DNA from: Apostichopus californicus
Lineage: Eukaryota; Echinodermata; Holothuroidea; Aspidochirotida; Stichopodidae
Length of the DNA: 38,287 bases
Direction: 5' to 3'
Assembly (NCBI GenBank): GCA_020650975.1
Contig: JAIPMN010020036.1
Location: 1 to 38,287, forward strand
Shown in pieces: positions 10,370-20,136 of this stretch. The stretch's first letter is position 1. The number at the start of each line of letters is the position of its first letter. Made by a program: the position numbers and the translations under genes. A model generated the notes under the pieces. It was not told where the DNA came from, ran no database searches, and worked only from the letters and a program-made list of their open reading frames with translations.

Positions 10370-11276
10370 GATCATACTCTACCAAGAGGATCTTCAATTA
10401 GTTATACTGTCCTTGCCCAGAGTATCTCTAGTTGGTCATACTCACCCTGCCCAGAGTATACTCTATAGCTAGAACTCTCCCCACCCAGAATATATTTAAT
10501 TGGATATACTCCTCTTTTCCAAAGTATCTCCAATTGGTCATACTCACCCTGCCCAGAGTATACTATATTGTTTGCAATACTTTACCCAGAGTATCTTAAT
10601 TGGATATGCTCCTCTTTCCCAGGGTATCTCCAATTGATCATACTCATCCTGCCCAGAGTGTAAACCACCCCCCCCCCTTTTATCTAGAGTATTTTAATTG
10701 CATTTGCTCCTCTTTCCGAGGTTATATTCACTTGTTCATACTCACCCTGTCCAGAGTATCTGTACTTGGTCAAGCTCCCCCTGCTTAAAGTATACTTTAT
10801 TGCGTGCACTCCCCACCCAGAGTATCATAATAGGACATACTCCCCCTGCAAAGCATATCCTCTATTAGATGCTATTTTTCCATTGATCACATTCTCTCTG
10901 CCAGAAGTATTCACTATTGGTCATACTCCCTTGTTCACATTATCTTATAGTATCATACTTCCACTATCCAGAGTATCCTTTACTGTTCATACTGCTCTAT
11001 ATTTTAAGTATTGATTTCTATATTCATTATAAGCTCAGTGTGCAGAGTGTTATCTATTGGCCATATGTTCCCTGCAATTCATGCTGAGGATATGCCATAC
11101 TAGTCATACTCCCTCCGATCAGAGAATTATGTTGGTCCTACTCTCCCTGCTCACAGTACCCTCTCTTAATCATAATTTTTTTATACTGAGAGTATCTTCA
11201 ACTGATCAAGATTCCTTCTTTTAGGAATATCCTCTATGGGCCATATTCCCTTGCTCAGAGTATCAACCTTTGGTCC
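10370..11276 (+). repeat. Degenerate 33-35-bp minisatellite
   Basis: Diverged tandem units are built on CATACTC-CCCTGC-CAGAGTATC-TATTGGT. Read on the minus strand (the gene's sense strand), many units contain CAGGGTGAGTATG, a close match to a vertebrate-type 5' splice site. It merges without a break into the more regular array on the right. Confidence 0.85.
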
Positions 11277-11960
11277 TACTCCCCCTGATCAGATTAACCT
11301 CTACTGATAATACTCTCCATGCTGACAGTATTTTCTACTGATAATACTCCCTGCTGACAGTATCCTCTACTGATAATACTCTCCATGCTGACAGTATCCT
11401 CTACTGATAATACTCTCCATGCTGACAGTATCCTCTACTGATAATACTCTCCATGCTGACAGTGTCCTCTACTGATAATACTCTCCATGCTGACAGTATC
11501 CTCTACTGATCATACTCTCCATGCTGACAGTATGCTCTACTGATCATACTATCTCCATGCTGACAGTATCCTCTACTGATAATACTCTCCATGCTGACAG
11601 TATGCTCTACTGATCATACTATCTCCATGCTGACAGTATGCTCTACTGATAATACTCTCCATGCTGAGAGTATTATCTACTGATAATACTCTACATGCTG
11701 ACAGTATGCTCTACTGATAATACTCTCTATGAGTACCCTCTTATGATAATACTTTCCATCTTGACAGTATCCTCTACTGATAATACTCTCCATGCTGACA
11801 GTATCCTCTACTGGTCACCCTCTGCATGCTGAGAGTATCCTCTACTGATAATACACTCCATGCTGAGAGTACCCTCTAGTGATAATACTCTCCCTGGTTG
11901 GGAATATCCTCTATTGATCATAATTATCCCTGTTGGGAGTATTCTCTATCGGTCAGGCTC
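11277..11960 (+). repeat. Regular 34-bp minisatellite, about 19 units
   Basis: The consensus is ACTCTCCATGCTGACAGTAT followed by CCTCTACTGATAAT, 34 bp. I count about 19 units with point changes and a few 2-bp insertions (ACTATCTCC). It lies in intron 13/14 and is the purest part of the repeat. The plus-strand frames across it are repeat artefacts. Confidence 0.92.
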
Positions 11961-12394
11961 CCCCAGATATGTTGTTCAAACTACCTCTTTCTATATATTA
12001 CACATTACTGGTTTTACTCACTAAGGCGTCATCTTTTTTAAAGGGGAGTTTATTCAATGATGTCACAAACTTTAAAAAGCACTAGTACACCAAAACAATA
12101 CAGTTTAACAAGGTTGCTTAGAGGATTCCACTGAATAACCATAGAATGTTCATTTATAGATGGGAAGTATTGCCGGAATGTATTTACATCATGGCATACT
12201 GGGTGCAATCCGGTGTATGGAATGTAGTTTCAGTAACTGATGTGCAACTACCAATGATGTGAGGATGTGGTTTGTTTGAATAATCTAACACTGCCATAGT
12301 AATGAAAGTAGGCCGGTAAAAGTATTGAACACTGTTTATACCACACGTTATGCCATAAACTAAATGAATCTAAAGATAAAAAGGGAACACTTAC

Positions 12395-12520
12395 TATTTT
12401 CACACAGTACACCGCCAAATCCAGTTTGACAACTACAGGTAAAGCCCAAGCATGTTCCTGCAACCCTCTGGCATATTCCACCATTCAAACATGGTAAAGC
12501 CAGGCATGGATCAGGGATCA
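12395..12520 (-). CDS. Exon 13: EGF-like module with 7 Cys
   Basis: The exon is 126 bp, 42 codons, phase 1-1. Acceptor is TTTTTTTTCTAG and donor GTAAGTGT. It reads VIPDPC, LALPC, NGGIC, AGTC, GFTCSC, TGFGGVLC. An extra cysteine sits in the Cys3-Cys4 loop (AGTC), but the partner seen before Cys6 in the 8-Cys modules is replaced by Phe (TGFGG), leaving an odd number. It is separated from exon 12 by the shortest intron of the gene, 198 bp, and the two look like an old tandem pair (C-LNGG-x-C plus a Thr/Ser-rich loop). Confidence 0.83.
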
Positions 12521-12718
12521 CTAGAAAAAAAAATCAAACTTAGTATGAAACAATCATCTCATCAAACTGTGTCAGACTTTAAAGCAATTTTACTGCACTA
12601 TTTTTTTTTCTATTCTTTTAACATACCTTCTAAACAATTCAAACTTGTGTATTGAGTAGCATTTTAGACAACCAAGTCCCGGTTAAGTGGTCACCATCTC
12701 TCATATGTTCATACTTAC

Positions 12719-12841
12719 AAGTTTGACAGTTATATCCAGTGAAGCAGCCGGTACATTGGCAGGAATAACTGGTACAGGATTCAGCAATGTTAGTACAGGC
12801 ACCGCCATTCAAGCATGGAATCATTGTACATGGGTTGAACA
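12719..12841 (-). CDS. Exon 12: 8-Cys EGF-like module
   Basis: The exon is 123 bp, 41 codons, phase 1-1, acceptor TACTTTTCAG, donor GTAAGTAT. The order is VFNPC, TMIPC, LNGGAC, TNIAESC, TSYSC, QC, TGC, FTGYNC. Relative to a six-Cys EGF it adds one cysteine in the Cys3-Cys4 loop (AESC) and one just after Cys5 (TGCF, where EGFs normally have x-G-F/Y). The spacing differs from laminin-type EGF, whose fourth disulfide lies after Cys6, so this is not a laminin LE module. It shares the layout with exons 10 and 11. Confidence 0.85.
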
Positions 12842-14355
12842 CTGAAAAGTACAAAAGGTTTAACATGATAAGACAGATATGGAGGTGGATCTACCAGGAG
12901 CCGTGTAACAGTCACACAGAATACTCTCAAAGCAGTAATATCACCTAAATAGATTAACATTTCAAAACTAAACAACCTTTTATCGTTTGATATTTGTAAA
13001 ACACACTGATGAAATACACTATGATATATGGCATGCACTACTCACTCGACATCTGCAAAATGTTGATTTGGCTGTTTCATCTACTTTTTACCTACCCACA
13101 ACTAAAAAAGCAGGATAAAGTTTGTTTGAGACAACCAAGTTTCTGTACGGACAAACAAAATCAGCTTTGGAGGTTGTTCGGTGGATGACTAGTTGTTGAC
13201 ACCAAATTCAAATTGCATTGTATTAACTAAATACCCCCCCCCCCAAAAAAAATAGGTAAACTGATTGAATTGGTATCCCCCTCAATTACTTTGGCGATAC
13301 TGAAATCAAACAAAAATAGTAGGCATGTTATGCACATACCAGAAGGAGAGTTCTACTAGCCCGAGGCTGGTGTTTATAAAACCTATATATGTCTCTCCCA
13401 CAGTGTGCATATTAATCATTCTTTGTTATTTTGGCATATTTTGCGACAACCAAATTCGCTGTTTGAACCCCACAATAATAGTAAAACCTTAAAATTGGCC
13501 ATGCAAATTGGCCAGTACCGCACAATACTATCGTACATATTTGTACATATTAAAGAGAACCAACAAAAGTGACTTAATTAATGTCACAGGATATATTCCT
13601 TGCGCTGTCATATTATGATATACCATCATTGTTTAATAGCAGATGAATAAGGCATTTATACTATATAATATATTTTACTGAATTAGTATAGTGTTCTACT
13701 GTTTTGCTTTTTAGTAGAGGGTCTACAAGGATAAATATTGAATATTACATTTTCAGATACAATTTCAGATAAAAATCCATATGGTTAACTTCTAGCACCT
13801 ATTTTATTTATTTATTTATAACAGAGTTATTTTCAAGGCAACAATTGTGAAATCTGATAATTTAAAAACATAATACCAGATATTCAATTCACTTCAGTTT
13901 TTATCTAAATCAATCAACTGTAACAATCAATTATTACAAAGAGATAGATTAAATATAGAGTGATAACATCAGTATTGACAAAATATAATAGGAAAATATA
14001 TTTTAAATCACAGAAAGTACAACATACAGGGGAAAGAAAATTGATCGATTTAGGAGACTACCAAGAGGGTTAAAGAAGAAAAACTTGTGGAAAAGAAGTT
14101 CCAGGAGAGAAAAAAAACCCCAAAAAACAAACGATAAAGGACATAGTAAGAGACTGACATACTAAGGATACAATGAAGATCCCCAACCTAACCACACCAC
14201 GATGTTCCCATATCACTATGAAACAGATCTGAGATTTAAGACAACCAGAAGTAATTTACATACATCTCAACAAACTTACTCCTTGACGGAATGTCATTCA
14301 ATCTGACATTAATTATTTTAGTCAATGTGATCGATCCGAAAATTAGCAAACTCAC
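12842..14355. other. Intron 11/12: nothing recognised
   Basis: This is AT-rich unique sequence with a C10/A8 run at about 13235-13252 and a short ATTT-type simple repeat near 13800. No exon or RNA gene was seen. Confidence 0.55.
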
Positions 14356-14478
14356 CCCCTTGACAGAATGGTCCAGCCTGGCACCCTGAGCAGACACATG
14401 TGTAGGAATCACAGTTTGTTACACTTGGAATACAGACACTTCCACTGCCACACTGGTTATTATCACATGGATTGGAAG
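14356..14478 (-). CDS. Exon 11: 8-Cys EGF-like module
   Basis: The exon is 123 bp, 41 codons, phase 1-1, acceptor TGTCTTATCAG, donor GTGAGTTT. It reads ASNPC, DNNQC, GSGSVC, PSVTNC, DSYTC, VC, SGC, QAGPFC. The NGG turn is replaced by GSGS. The two extra cysteines (VTNC and SGC) are at the same places as in exons 10 and 12. It was missed by simple ORF finding, because it has no usable methionine and stops lie close on both sides, but its splice sites and cysteine register are clear. Confidence 0.82.
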
Positions 14479-14748
14479 CTGATAAGACAGGAAGAATTTA
14501 CAATTTAGGAACAGAAAACAGTAACAGCTTTCTCATCAAACTCTCCCTTTCTCCTCCAGCCTTCATTAGACATCATCCTCAGTGTCACAGTAGATGCCAT
14601 CAACTGAGATGGCCAGCTTAAAAGAAGTTATACCATATATATACAGAACAAGTTAGACCCATTAATTGTATTGAATATATCTCATCAATCTCTTCCACTT
14701 ACTTTCACCACCTCTGGTATTAAAAATGTTATTACATGAATTACCAGT

Positions 14749-15456
14749 TGTAACGCTACCAACGTAAAGGGGGGTAAACTCCCTGTCCCGGAACCAACCA
14801 GAGGGCGGGGTAGGTAAGAGGGAGGTACATGAAACACTAGAAACCGGACATCACATCAAAAGTGTAAATTTAATAAGTATATCATTCTCATATCATTCTT
14901 TACACTAGTTTAGATACTGTACATAGATATATGTAACACATAGCTGTGCTAGGATCGGGCACCATTCATGACTGTCGTAGCCTAACTAACGCGCAGCGCA
15001 GGGGTCAGGCACTGCACAGGAGTTGAATAATTCAAGCTGGAGGTGTCCGGCAATCGGCAGGCCCCGGGCAGCGCAGGTGTCCTGCAATCCGCAGGTTCCG
15101 GGCAGTGCAGGTATCGGTACAGCACTATGAAAATACATATTTTAAAAACCGGTGCTTCTATTAAACGTTTCTCGTATCACAGCCAATTGACACACACCCA
15201 GGAGAAACTTTTACTTAAATACCCTGTTACAAGTAACCCTTGTGGACTCTCACTTCCGTACATATTCTGTGTGAAGGCCTTGACCAATCAGAGACTACCT
15301 GTACAGTCCTACGATGAGCCGCATCCAATGGGGTCAACTGACACACCAAATATATTCCATGTCCGTAACAAGCACGATTGAACACCCAAACACATGAAAT
15401 GATAAAAACTGTTCCATAATCGTTGTGTAGCTTTAAAATAGCGCGTTGCCTCCCCA
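14749..15456. mobile_element. Candidate solo LTR (708 bp) with CAGT target duplication
   Basis: The block begins TGTAACGCTACC and ends TTGCCTCCCCA, so it has the TG...CA ends of an LTR. It is bracketed by the 4-bp direct repeat CAGT (14745-14748 and 15457-15460). It is more GC-rich than its surroundings. On the minus strand it carries CCAAT-type boxes (ATTGGTC and ATTGGAT in inverse form) followed by GGTATTTAAGTA, a plausible TATA region, which favours minus orientation. No gag or pol sequence is present, so it would be a solo LTR. Its superfamily is not determined. Confidence 0.65.
15044..15111. repeat. Two 34-bp GC-rich tandem copies inside the LTR
   Basis: TGTCCGGCAATCGGCAGG... is followed directly by TGTCCTGCAATCCGCAGG..., each 34 bp, sharing the CCGGGCAG-GCAGG end. 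The pair lies within the candidate LTR and is unrelated to the 34-bp minisatellite at 11.3 kb. Confidence 0.85.
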
Positions 15457-15933
15457 CAGTTCAGCGGACATTTAAATTAAATACATGAAACCTGTAGATT
15501 TTCGCTACATCGGTTATGACAGACTATAGACACAACAATATGACGAATGATATAGGGCAACGAAACAGTCACATCTATCATTTCACTTTTCCTACACAGT
15601 TCTCCTTCCTGATGCAACTCCTTACTTCCCAAGTGAACATCAGCTTCGTTAACACATTGTTTTTAACGACTATGACAGACATTCAACAAAACAAAGAAAC
15701 ATCAAACGCAGAACAAGTTACACCAAAACTTATGATATGTTTCATACTTGGCATTCGCCAGACTTATATATCCTTCTTTAGAACACCATCAAACTTCCAA
15801 GAGAGTGGTGACTATGAACCAATCTGTTCTTGCAGATGGTATGATACTCAATACTGTCCAGCAGTCTGCTGAAATAAGCGAGATTTACATAAAGGTGAAG
15901 AGCTCTCAAGCTGCAAACGTTGATAATACTCAC

Positions 15934-16059
15934 ATATCTGGCAACTAGCACCAGTAAAACAAGGTGGACATTCACAGAATGTTTGAGTGCATGATCCAGG
16001 ATATACTCTACACTGGCCACCATTCTGACACTGGTTATTGGTAGTACATGGATCCTGAG
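15934..16059 (-). CDS. Exon 10: 8-Cys EGF-like module
   Basis: The exon is 126 bp, 42 codons, phase 1-1, acceptor TTATCATTTCAG, donor GTGAGTAT. It reads AQDPC, TTNNQC, QNGGQC, YPGSC, TQTFC, EC, PPC, FTGASC. It is the clearest 8-Cys member: normal NGG turn, an extra Cys in PGSC, and an extra Cys in PPCF. The block PPCFTGASC parallels TGCFTGYNC of exon 12 and PDCFIGDTC of exon 9. The join to exon 11 is T+CT, serine. Confidence 0.86.
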
Positions 16060-17589
16060 CTGAAATGATAAAAGCACACATCATGTCAACGTTTTCTTTA
16101 TTTTCATTTTCCTTCCGTCTTTTCTATGAATCTTAGTTGTTATTGTTTTTTCTTTATCTTTGGCTTTCAATTCTGTAAAGAGGTCCAAGCTGCTGCCTTG
16201 TAAAACCATTTAATTTTTCTTCAGCTCTCCTTCACTATTTTGTATTGATACTTGCTACATCTTTGTTATTTTTCTCTTTTGGTTTGGGTTTTTTGTTGAC
16301 ACTTTTGGAAATAAACTGAAGTGGACCGAACTGAACTAATGTCTATTTCTCTCTCTGTGTTAGTTTTGGAATGGCTCAATCTATACCAATGGTGCCGTCT
16401 CTGAGTATTTCTTGGTACTAGAATGGACTTACCATTTAGTGTCCCATCCTAAGTATGGTTTCATTAATGTTGTTAATTTGTACTTTTTATTATCTGTATT
16501 GACGTGGTTGCATATTGCTCTTTTGTGCTAAATGACATTCAATAAACTACTAACTACTATCACACACATTTCTACACTCAATAACTAGAGGAACAGAGAG
16601 AGGGGCGATGGAAGGTGGATGCCTGGTAGTGGTCAGGTTACCGCATGTAATATTGTCTTCATCTTTGTTGTCTGTTTTTAATTTTAAAAAAAAATGTTTG
16701 TGATAACAACCTATCCCTAAGCTAAAGGACCAGAGTTAACATTACATCATCCTTGTATCAAAGCAACTTAAACACTGATACCAGCTAAGATTGGCAACTG
16801 TCATGGATTGACTGTGACATCAAAAATTTTGGCTTAGTAAATGCATTGGCTGCCGATTAAAGGGCCATGTCACTAAAAGGAGTTCCTACCAGTATCTCAC
16901 TTTTTGAAATGAAGGATAAAGCTTTTTCGATCATTCTGAAGAGCTTCAAGTTTGAAATCAGACTTGCTAGAAAACAACACTTTTTTGAGGGGTAAAAATC
17001 ATATCCAATGCATGGAAGTGCTTTCTTCCAGGCATCTATGTGTGTATTTAGGACAACGTACTTTACACTCATCCCCGACTATGTTGAGGCATCACTGCAG
17101 TGCAGATAGTGTCCCTGAGTTTGCTTATCATGAGTTGGGAACTCAAGTACTAATGTAAGAGTTCCATTTGAGGACAAAGATGATAAGACCTTTTGAACCT
17201 TTGAAGTGAGAGTCGATGACTTGAATGATCCTATCTCTTCTACGGAGAGTAAGGCTGCACGGTTAACCGGAATCCTGTTTAAAACCGGGTTACCGAGGCC
17301 ATGCAGCCTTATTGGAGAGTATCACATCCTTCACAGGATGTCAATGTCCTAATGTGCATGGATGTGAATGTAATCAGGATCAAGTGAGATAATATCCGAC
17401 TTCTATGATATCCCTATTGCATGATAGAAGTTGCAATACAAATGCAAACTCAGTCTGTGTTTATACTATCATCAACTCTGCAGTAAACACTATAATTACT
17501 AAAGTTTGGTCTAGTAATTTCAAGTGATCTCAGTTAGGTTTACATGTAATTTAAGTTGGAAGAATACCTAAATGTAGTTTAGTAAGGGA

Positions 17590-17633
17590 AATGAATGAAT
17601 GAACGAATGAATGAATGAATGAATGAATGAATT
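17590..17633 (+). repeat. (ATGA)n microsatellite
   Basis: This is a run of about ten GAAT/TGAA tetranucleotides with one interruption (GAACGAAT), grading into ATTAATAAAT. Confidence 0.95.
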
Positions 17634-18099
17634 AATAAATCCTCTCATTTGCTATTCTCTTTCATTTACCTCTCCTTTGTTATACACTCTAATTTTGCTC
17701 TTTATTCATTGCTCATTTGTACAAGTCAACTCACTGTCCATCTGTGTCCCCTAATGTGTTCTTTAAGTTTGTATTCGTTGCAGTTTGCCTATGAAGAAGA
17801 TCTTGCAAGGATTGAGTCATCATCAGGCCCTCTAACTTTTACCTTATTGATGCATATCTGAAAGCCCTTGCTGCCGACTGGCAAATGCGAGCTAAATTTA
17901 AAAACACAGCCAATTGATTGCTTAAGTCTAAAACAAAGCAGGCTTAATATGTGTGTCGTCTGGCAAGGGTGTTTTTGTTCAATAACAACTTCCCAACATG
18001 GACGTTAAATGGATGTGTGCCGAGAGATTGGCTTCGGTCAGCTTGCGAGTCTATAAGCCTCCATGGCTTCTTTCGCGAGTTCCTGCTTGCGGGAAGATC

Positions 18100-18132
18100 A
18101 CATATACATACATACATACATACATACATACA
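18100..18132 (+). repeat. (CATA)n microsatellite
   Basis: CATATACATACATACATACA-type tetranucleotide run, ending about 30 bases from the donor site of exon 9 on the minus strand. Confidence 0.95.
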
Positions 18133-18164
18133 ATATTGAGTGATGTAATGGTTTTTTAACTTAC

Positions 18165-18278
18165 AGACACTGCATGTATCTCCAATGAAACAGTCTGGAC
18201 ACACACACCAGAATCGGCTGTTATCCACTGCAAGGCAGACCCCTCCATTAAAACAGGGACTACTGTCACAGGGTGATG
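18165..18278 (-). CDS. Exon 9: EGF-like module with 7 Cys (first EGF)
   Basis: The exon is 114 bp, 38 codons, the shortest EGF exon, phase 1-1. Acceptor TTGTATGTAG, donor GTAAGTTA. It reads ASPC, DSSPC, FNGGVC, a loop LAVDNSRF, WCVC, PDC, FIGDTC. It has the extra cysteine after Cys5 (PDCF) but lacks the matching one in the Cys3-Cys4 loop, the mirror image of exons 13 and 16. The intron just 3' of the donor begins close to a CATA microsatellite (about 18100-18132). Confidence 0.84.
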
Positions 18279-19186
18279 CTACATACAAAGACACCAATGA
18301 AACAACACTTCGTTTTAACCACCCAAAAAGGAAGGTTCATTATTAACATATGATACAACAGATAATGCATATAGAATATTATATAAAACAAGGCGCAACG
18401 AAACATTGGCACATGCATTAAAATTAAGCACATTTAGAGGACTCTTCCTATTACTAGTAGTACCTCTTCACTTTGGAAAACAGGATGGGAATTGACTCTC
18501 CCTAAATACTTCTGTTTTAATATTACTAACTTTTCTGTCATACTCCATTTTCTGCTACCTTGGCACCAAATTGTAAACAACATTCAGTGTAGGCGATTGC
18601 CTGATGGCTTTGAAATATTGCTATATTGAGTAAAATATTCTAGGTTAATGCATTAGCTGAAAACAACCAAACAAATAACAAAACTTAGTATTTTCAGATC
18701 AATGCAAGGTGAACGTCTTCTTAACTTTATAGCGGGATACCCAGTATATAACAGACAGTAAACATAAGTATAGAGGATGGATTTCAAATTTATCATACAC
18801 GACTGAACTAGTCTAACAAGTAGAATGGAGCTTGGGCCTCTCCGTAAAGACCGCCTGTTCTCACATTAGACAAAGCAATGAGAAAGGAACCAGTTGGTCG
18901 ATAACAGAGCTTTTAAACTCTCTTAGTGCCTCGAGAAACATTTTATTTCTGAAACTGAAAACGTAATCAAACTTTCCAGCAGTTAAGGAAATTTCAACTC
19001 ATGCACCAAGGAAAGAAGATTGTTTTCATTTCCATCTAAGCTTGTATTATTTTGGAAAAGATGACAACTTTCATTAGCAACAATAGATTTTAGAATACAT
19101 TTAGAAAAGTAAACAAGTAGAATATATATCGGTATTATGAAAGCTGAATTTGGATCTGGCAAGATCTGATGGAAATTTACTTAAAA

Positions 19187-19576
19187 CTCACTTTTTCTTT
19201 TTAGAAATTTCACTGTAAATCTATATTGGTTTTAAAAAAATTTTCCTTATAGACACATATTTATTTTATATTAATTTTAAATCTGCGTCCATTTTATTTT
19301 TTTCGTATTCATATTTTAAGGGGTTTTGTCATTTTGTTACTTAAATTTACTTCATACTGACTTTTTTCTTTTTAGGAATTTCACTGTAAATCTATAATAT
19401 TTTTAAAATTATTCCTTCTTTTTTATATTTTATATTAATATTTGAGCTGTGTCAATTTTATTCTTCATATTCATATTTTAAGGGTTTTGTCATTTTGTTG
19501 TCATTGTAAAGCGCTCTTGAACATGTTTTAGCATGAAAAGAGCGCTATATAAATTTGGTAAAATAATAATAATAAT
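19187..19576 (+). mobile_element. Duplicated retroelement 3' region with stem-loop and (AAT)n tail
   Basis: Two direct copies of about 150 bp (about 19187-19348 and 19355-19500) share AGGAATTTCACTGTAAATCTATA at the start, allowing for mismatches, and GGGTTTTGTCATTTTGTT at the end. The second copy continues into a stem-loop, AGCGCTCTT (19510-19518) pairing with AAGAGCGCT (19538-19546), then ATATAAAT and a run of AAT triplets. That ending resembles the 3' tails of some LINE and SINE families in aquatic animals. Confidence 0.65.
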
Positions 19577-19887
19577 ACTTGGCAAAGACAGAAAGTCAGA
19601 GCATAACCTGCTAATTCCACACACAAAAATTGTAACAGAGATGATGTAATTAAGGAAAGTCTTAAAATGTAATGTAAAAGTATTTTATATAAAGTTTTGT
19701 AGGACCAAACTTGTTTGGGATTTGACAGAACTGTCAATATGACAAAATGTTTCTAACCACACCGGTCTCCAGTCTGAAATCATATAGTACATAAATATGA
19801 TCTTCATCAGATTTTTCCAAAGTTACAACTCTTTAAGTCAGTGAGCCTGAGAGCATTCATTATGGTTGTGTGTGACATCGTACAAAC

Positions 19888-20136
19888 CTGTGTTAACTGT
19901 GACCGTGAATGTACAAGTTGCAGTCAGAGGTACTGCATTGCTGAATTCGTAAGTGACAGTTGTATCACCGAGAGGGAAATAAAAGCCACTGTAAAACTCA
20001 GGATCGTTAGAAAGAATCACAAAACCAGAAGTATCCTCTGCTACCGGAGTTGGGAAGCTGACGACACCACCCGACTCTCCTGTCAGTACTGTTACCGCTT
20101 GATCTGGAGGACAGAACACTATGGTGGGAGGTTCAA
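19888..20136 (-). CDS. Exon 8: classical 2-Cys HYR module
   Basis: The exon is 249 bp, 83 codons, phase 1-1. It starts after CTTCTTTGCAG with VEPPTIVFCPPDQAV and ends LTATCTFTVTVNT before GTTTGTAC, a donor weaker than the others but with the correct phase. HYR hallmarks are the CP near the start, the VVSFPTPVAEDTSG segment (V-x-x-x-x-P-x-A-x-D-x-SG), the G-D-T-T-V-T-Y strand, and C-x-F-x-V-x-V at the end. An insertion-like stretch FYSGFYFPLG lies before GDTTV. This module joins the HYR-rich N-terminal half to the EGF block. Confidence 0.88.

Larger units (their letters stand above)
16060..18164. other. Intron 9/10: short hairpin and microsatellites, no gene seen
   Basis: It holds an imperfect foldback near 17249-17311 (AAGGCTGCACGG and its inverse, flanked on both sides by GGAGAGT), a TGAA repeat at about 17590-17633, and a CATA repeat at about 18100-18132. 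Open frames in this stretch lack splice signals or domains. Confidence 0.55.

Noticed and set aside
10600-11014. Plus-strand frames through the minisatellite
   Set aside because: They read a tandem repeat of noncoding character and would encode repetitive Pro/Tyr/Thr sequence.
9951-11960. CRISPR-like array
   Set aside because: Units are directly adjacent with no unique spacers and diverge gradually. The context is a eukaryotic intron.
12248-12484. Minus-strand frame of 78 codons over exon 13
   Set aside because: It is in a different frame from the EGF module and would destroy the cysteine pattern. The phase-1 frame of exon 13 is the real one.
15043-15381. Plus-strand frame of 112 codons
   Set aside because: It lies wholly inside the candidate LTR and has no protein similarity that I recognise.
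12719-16059. Laminin-type EGF (LE) assignment for the 8-Cys exons
   Set aside because: LE domains place the fourth disulfide after the EGF core. Here the extra cysteines are in the Cys3-Cys4 loop and between Cys5 and Cys6.
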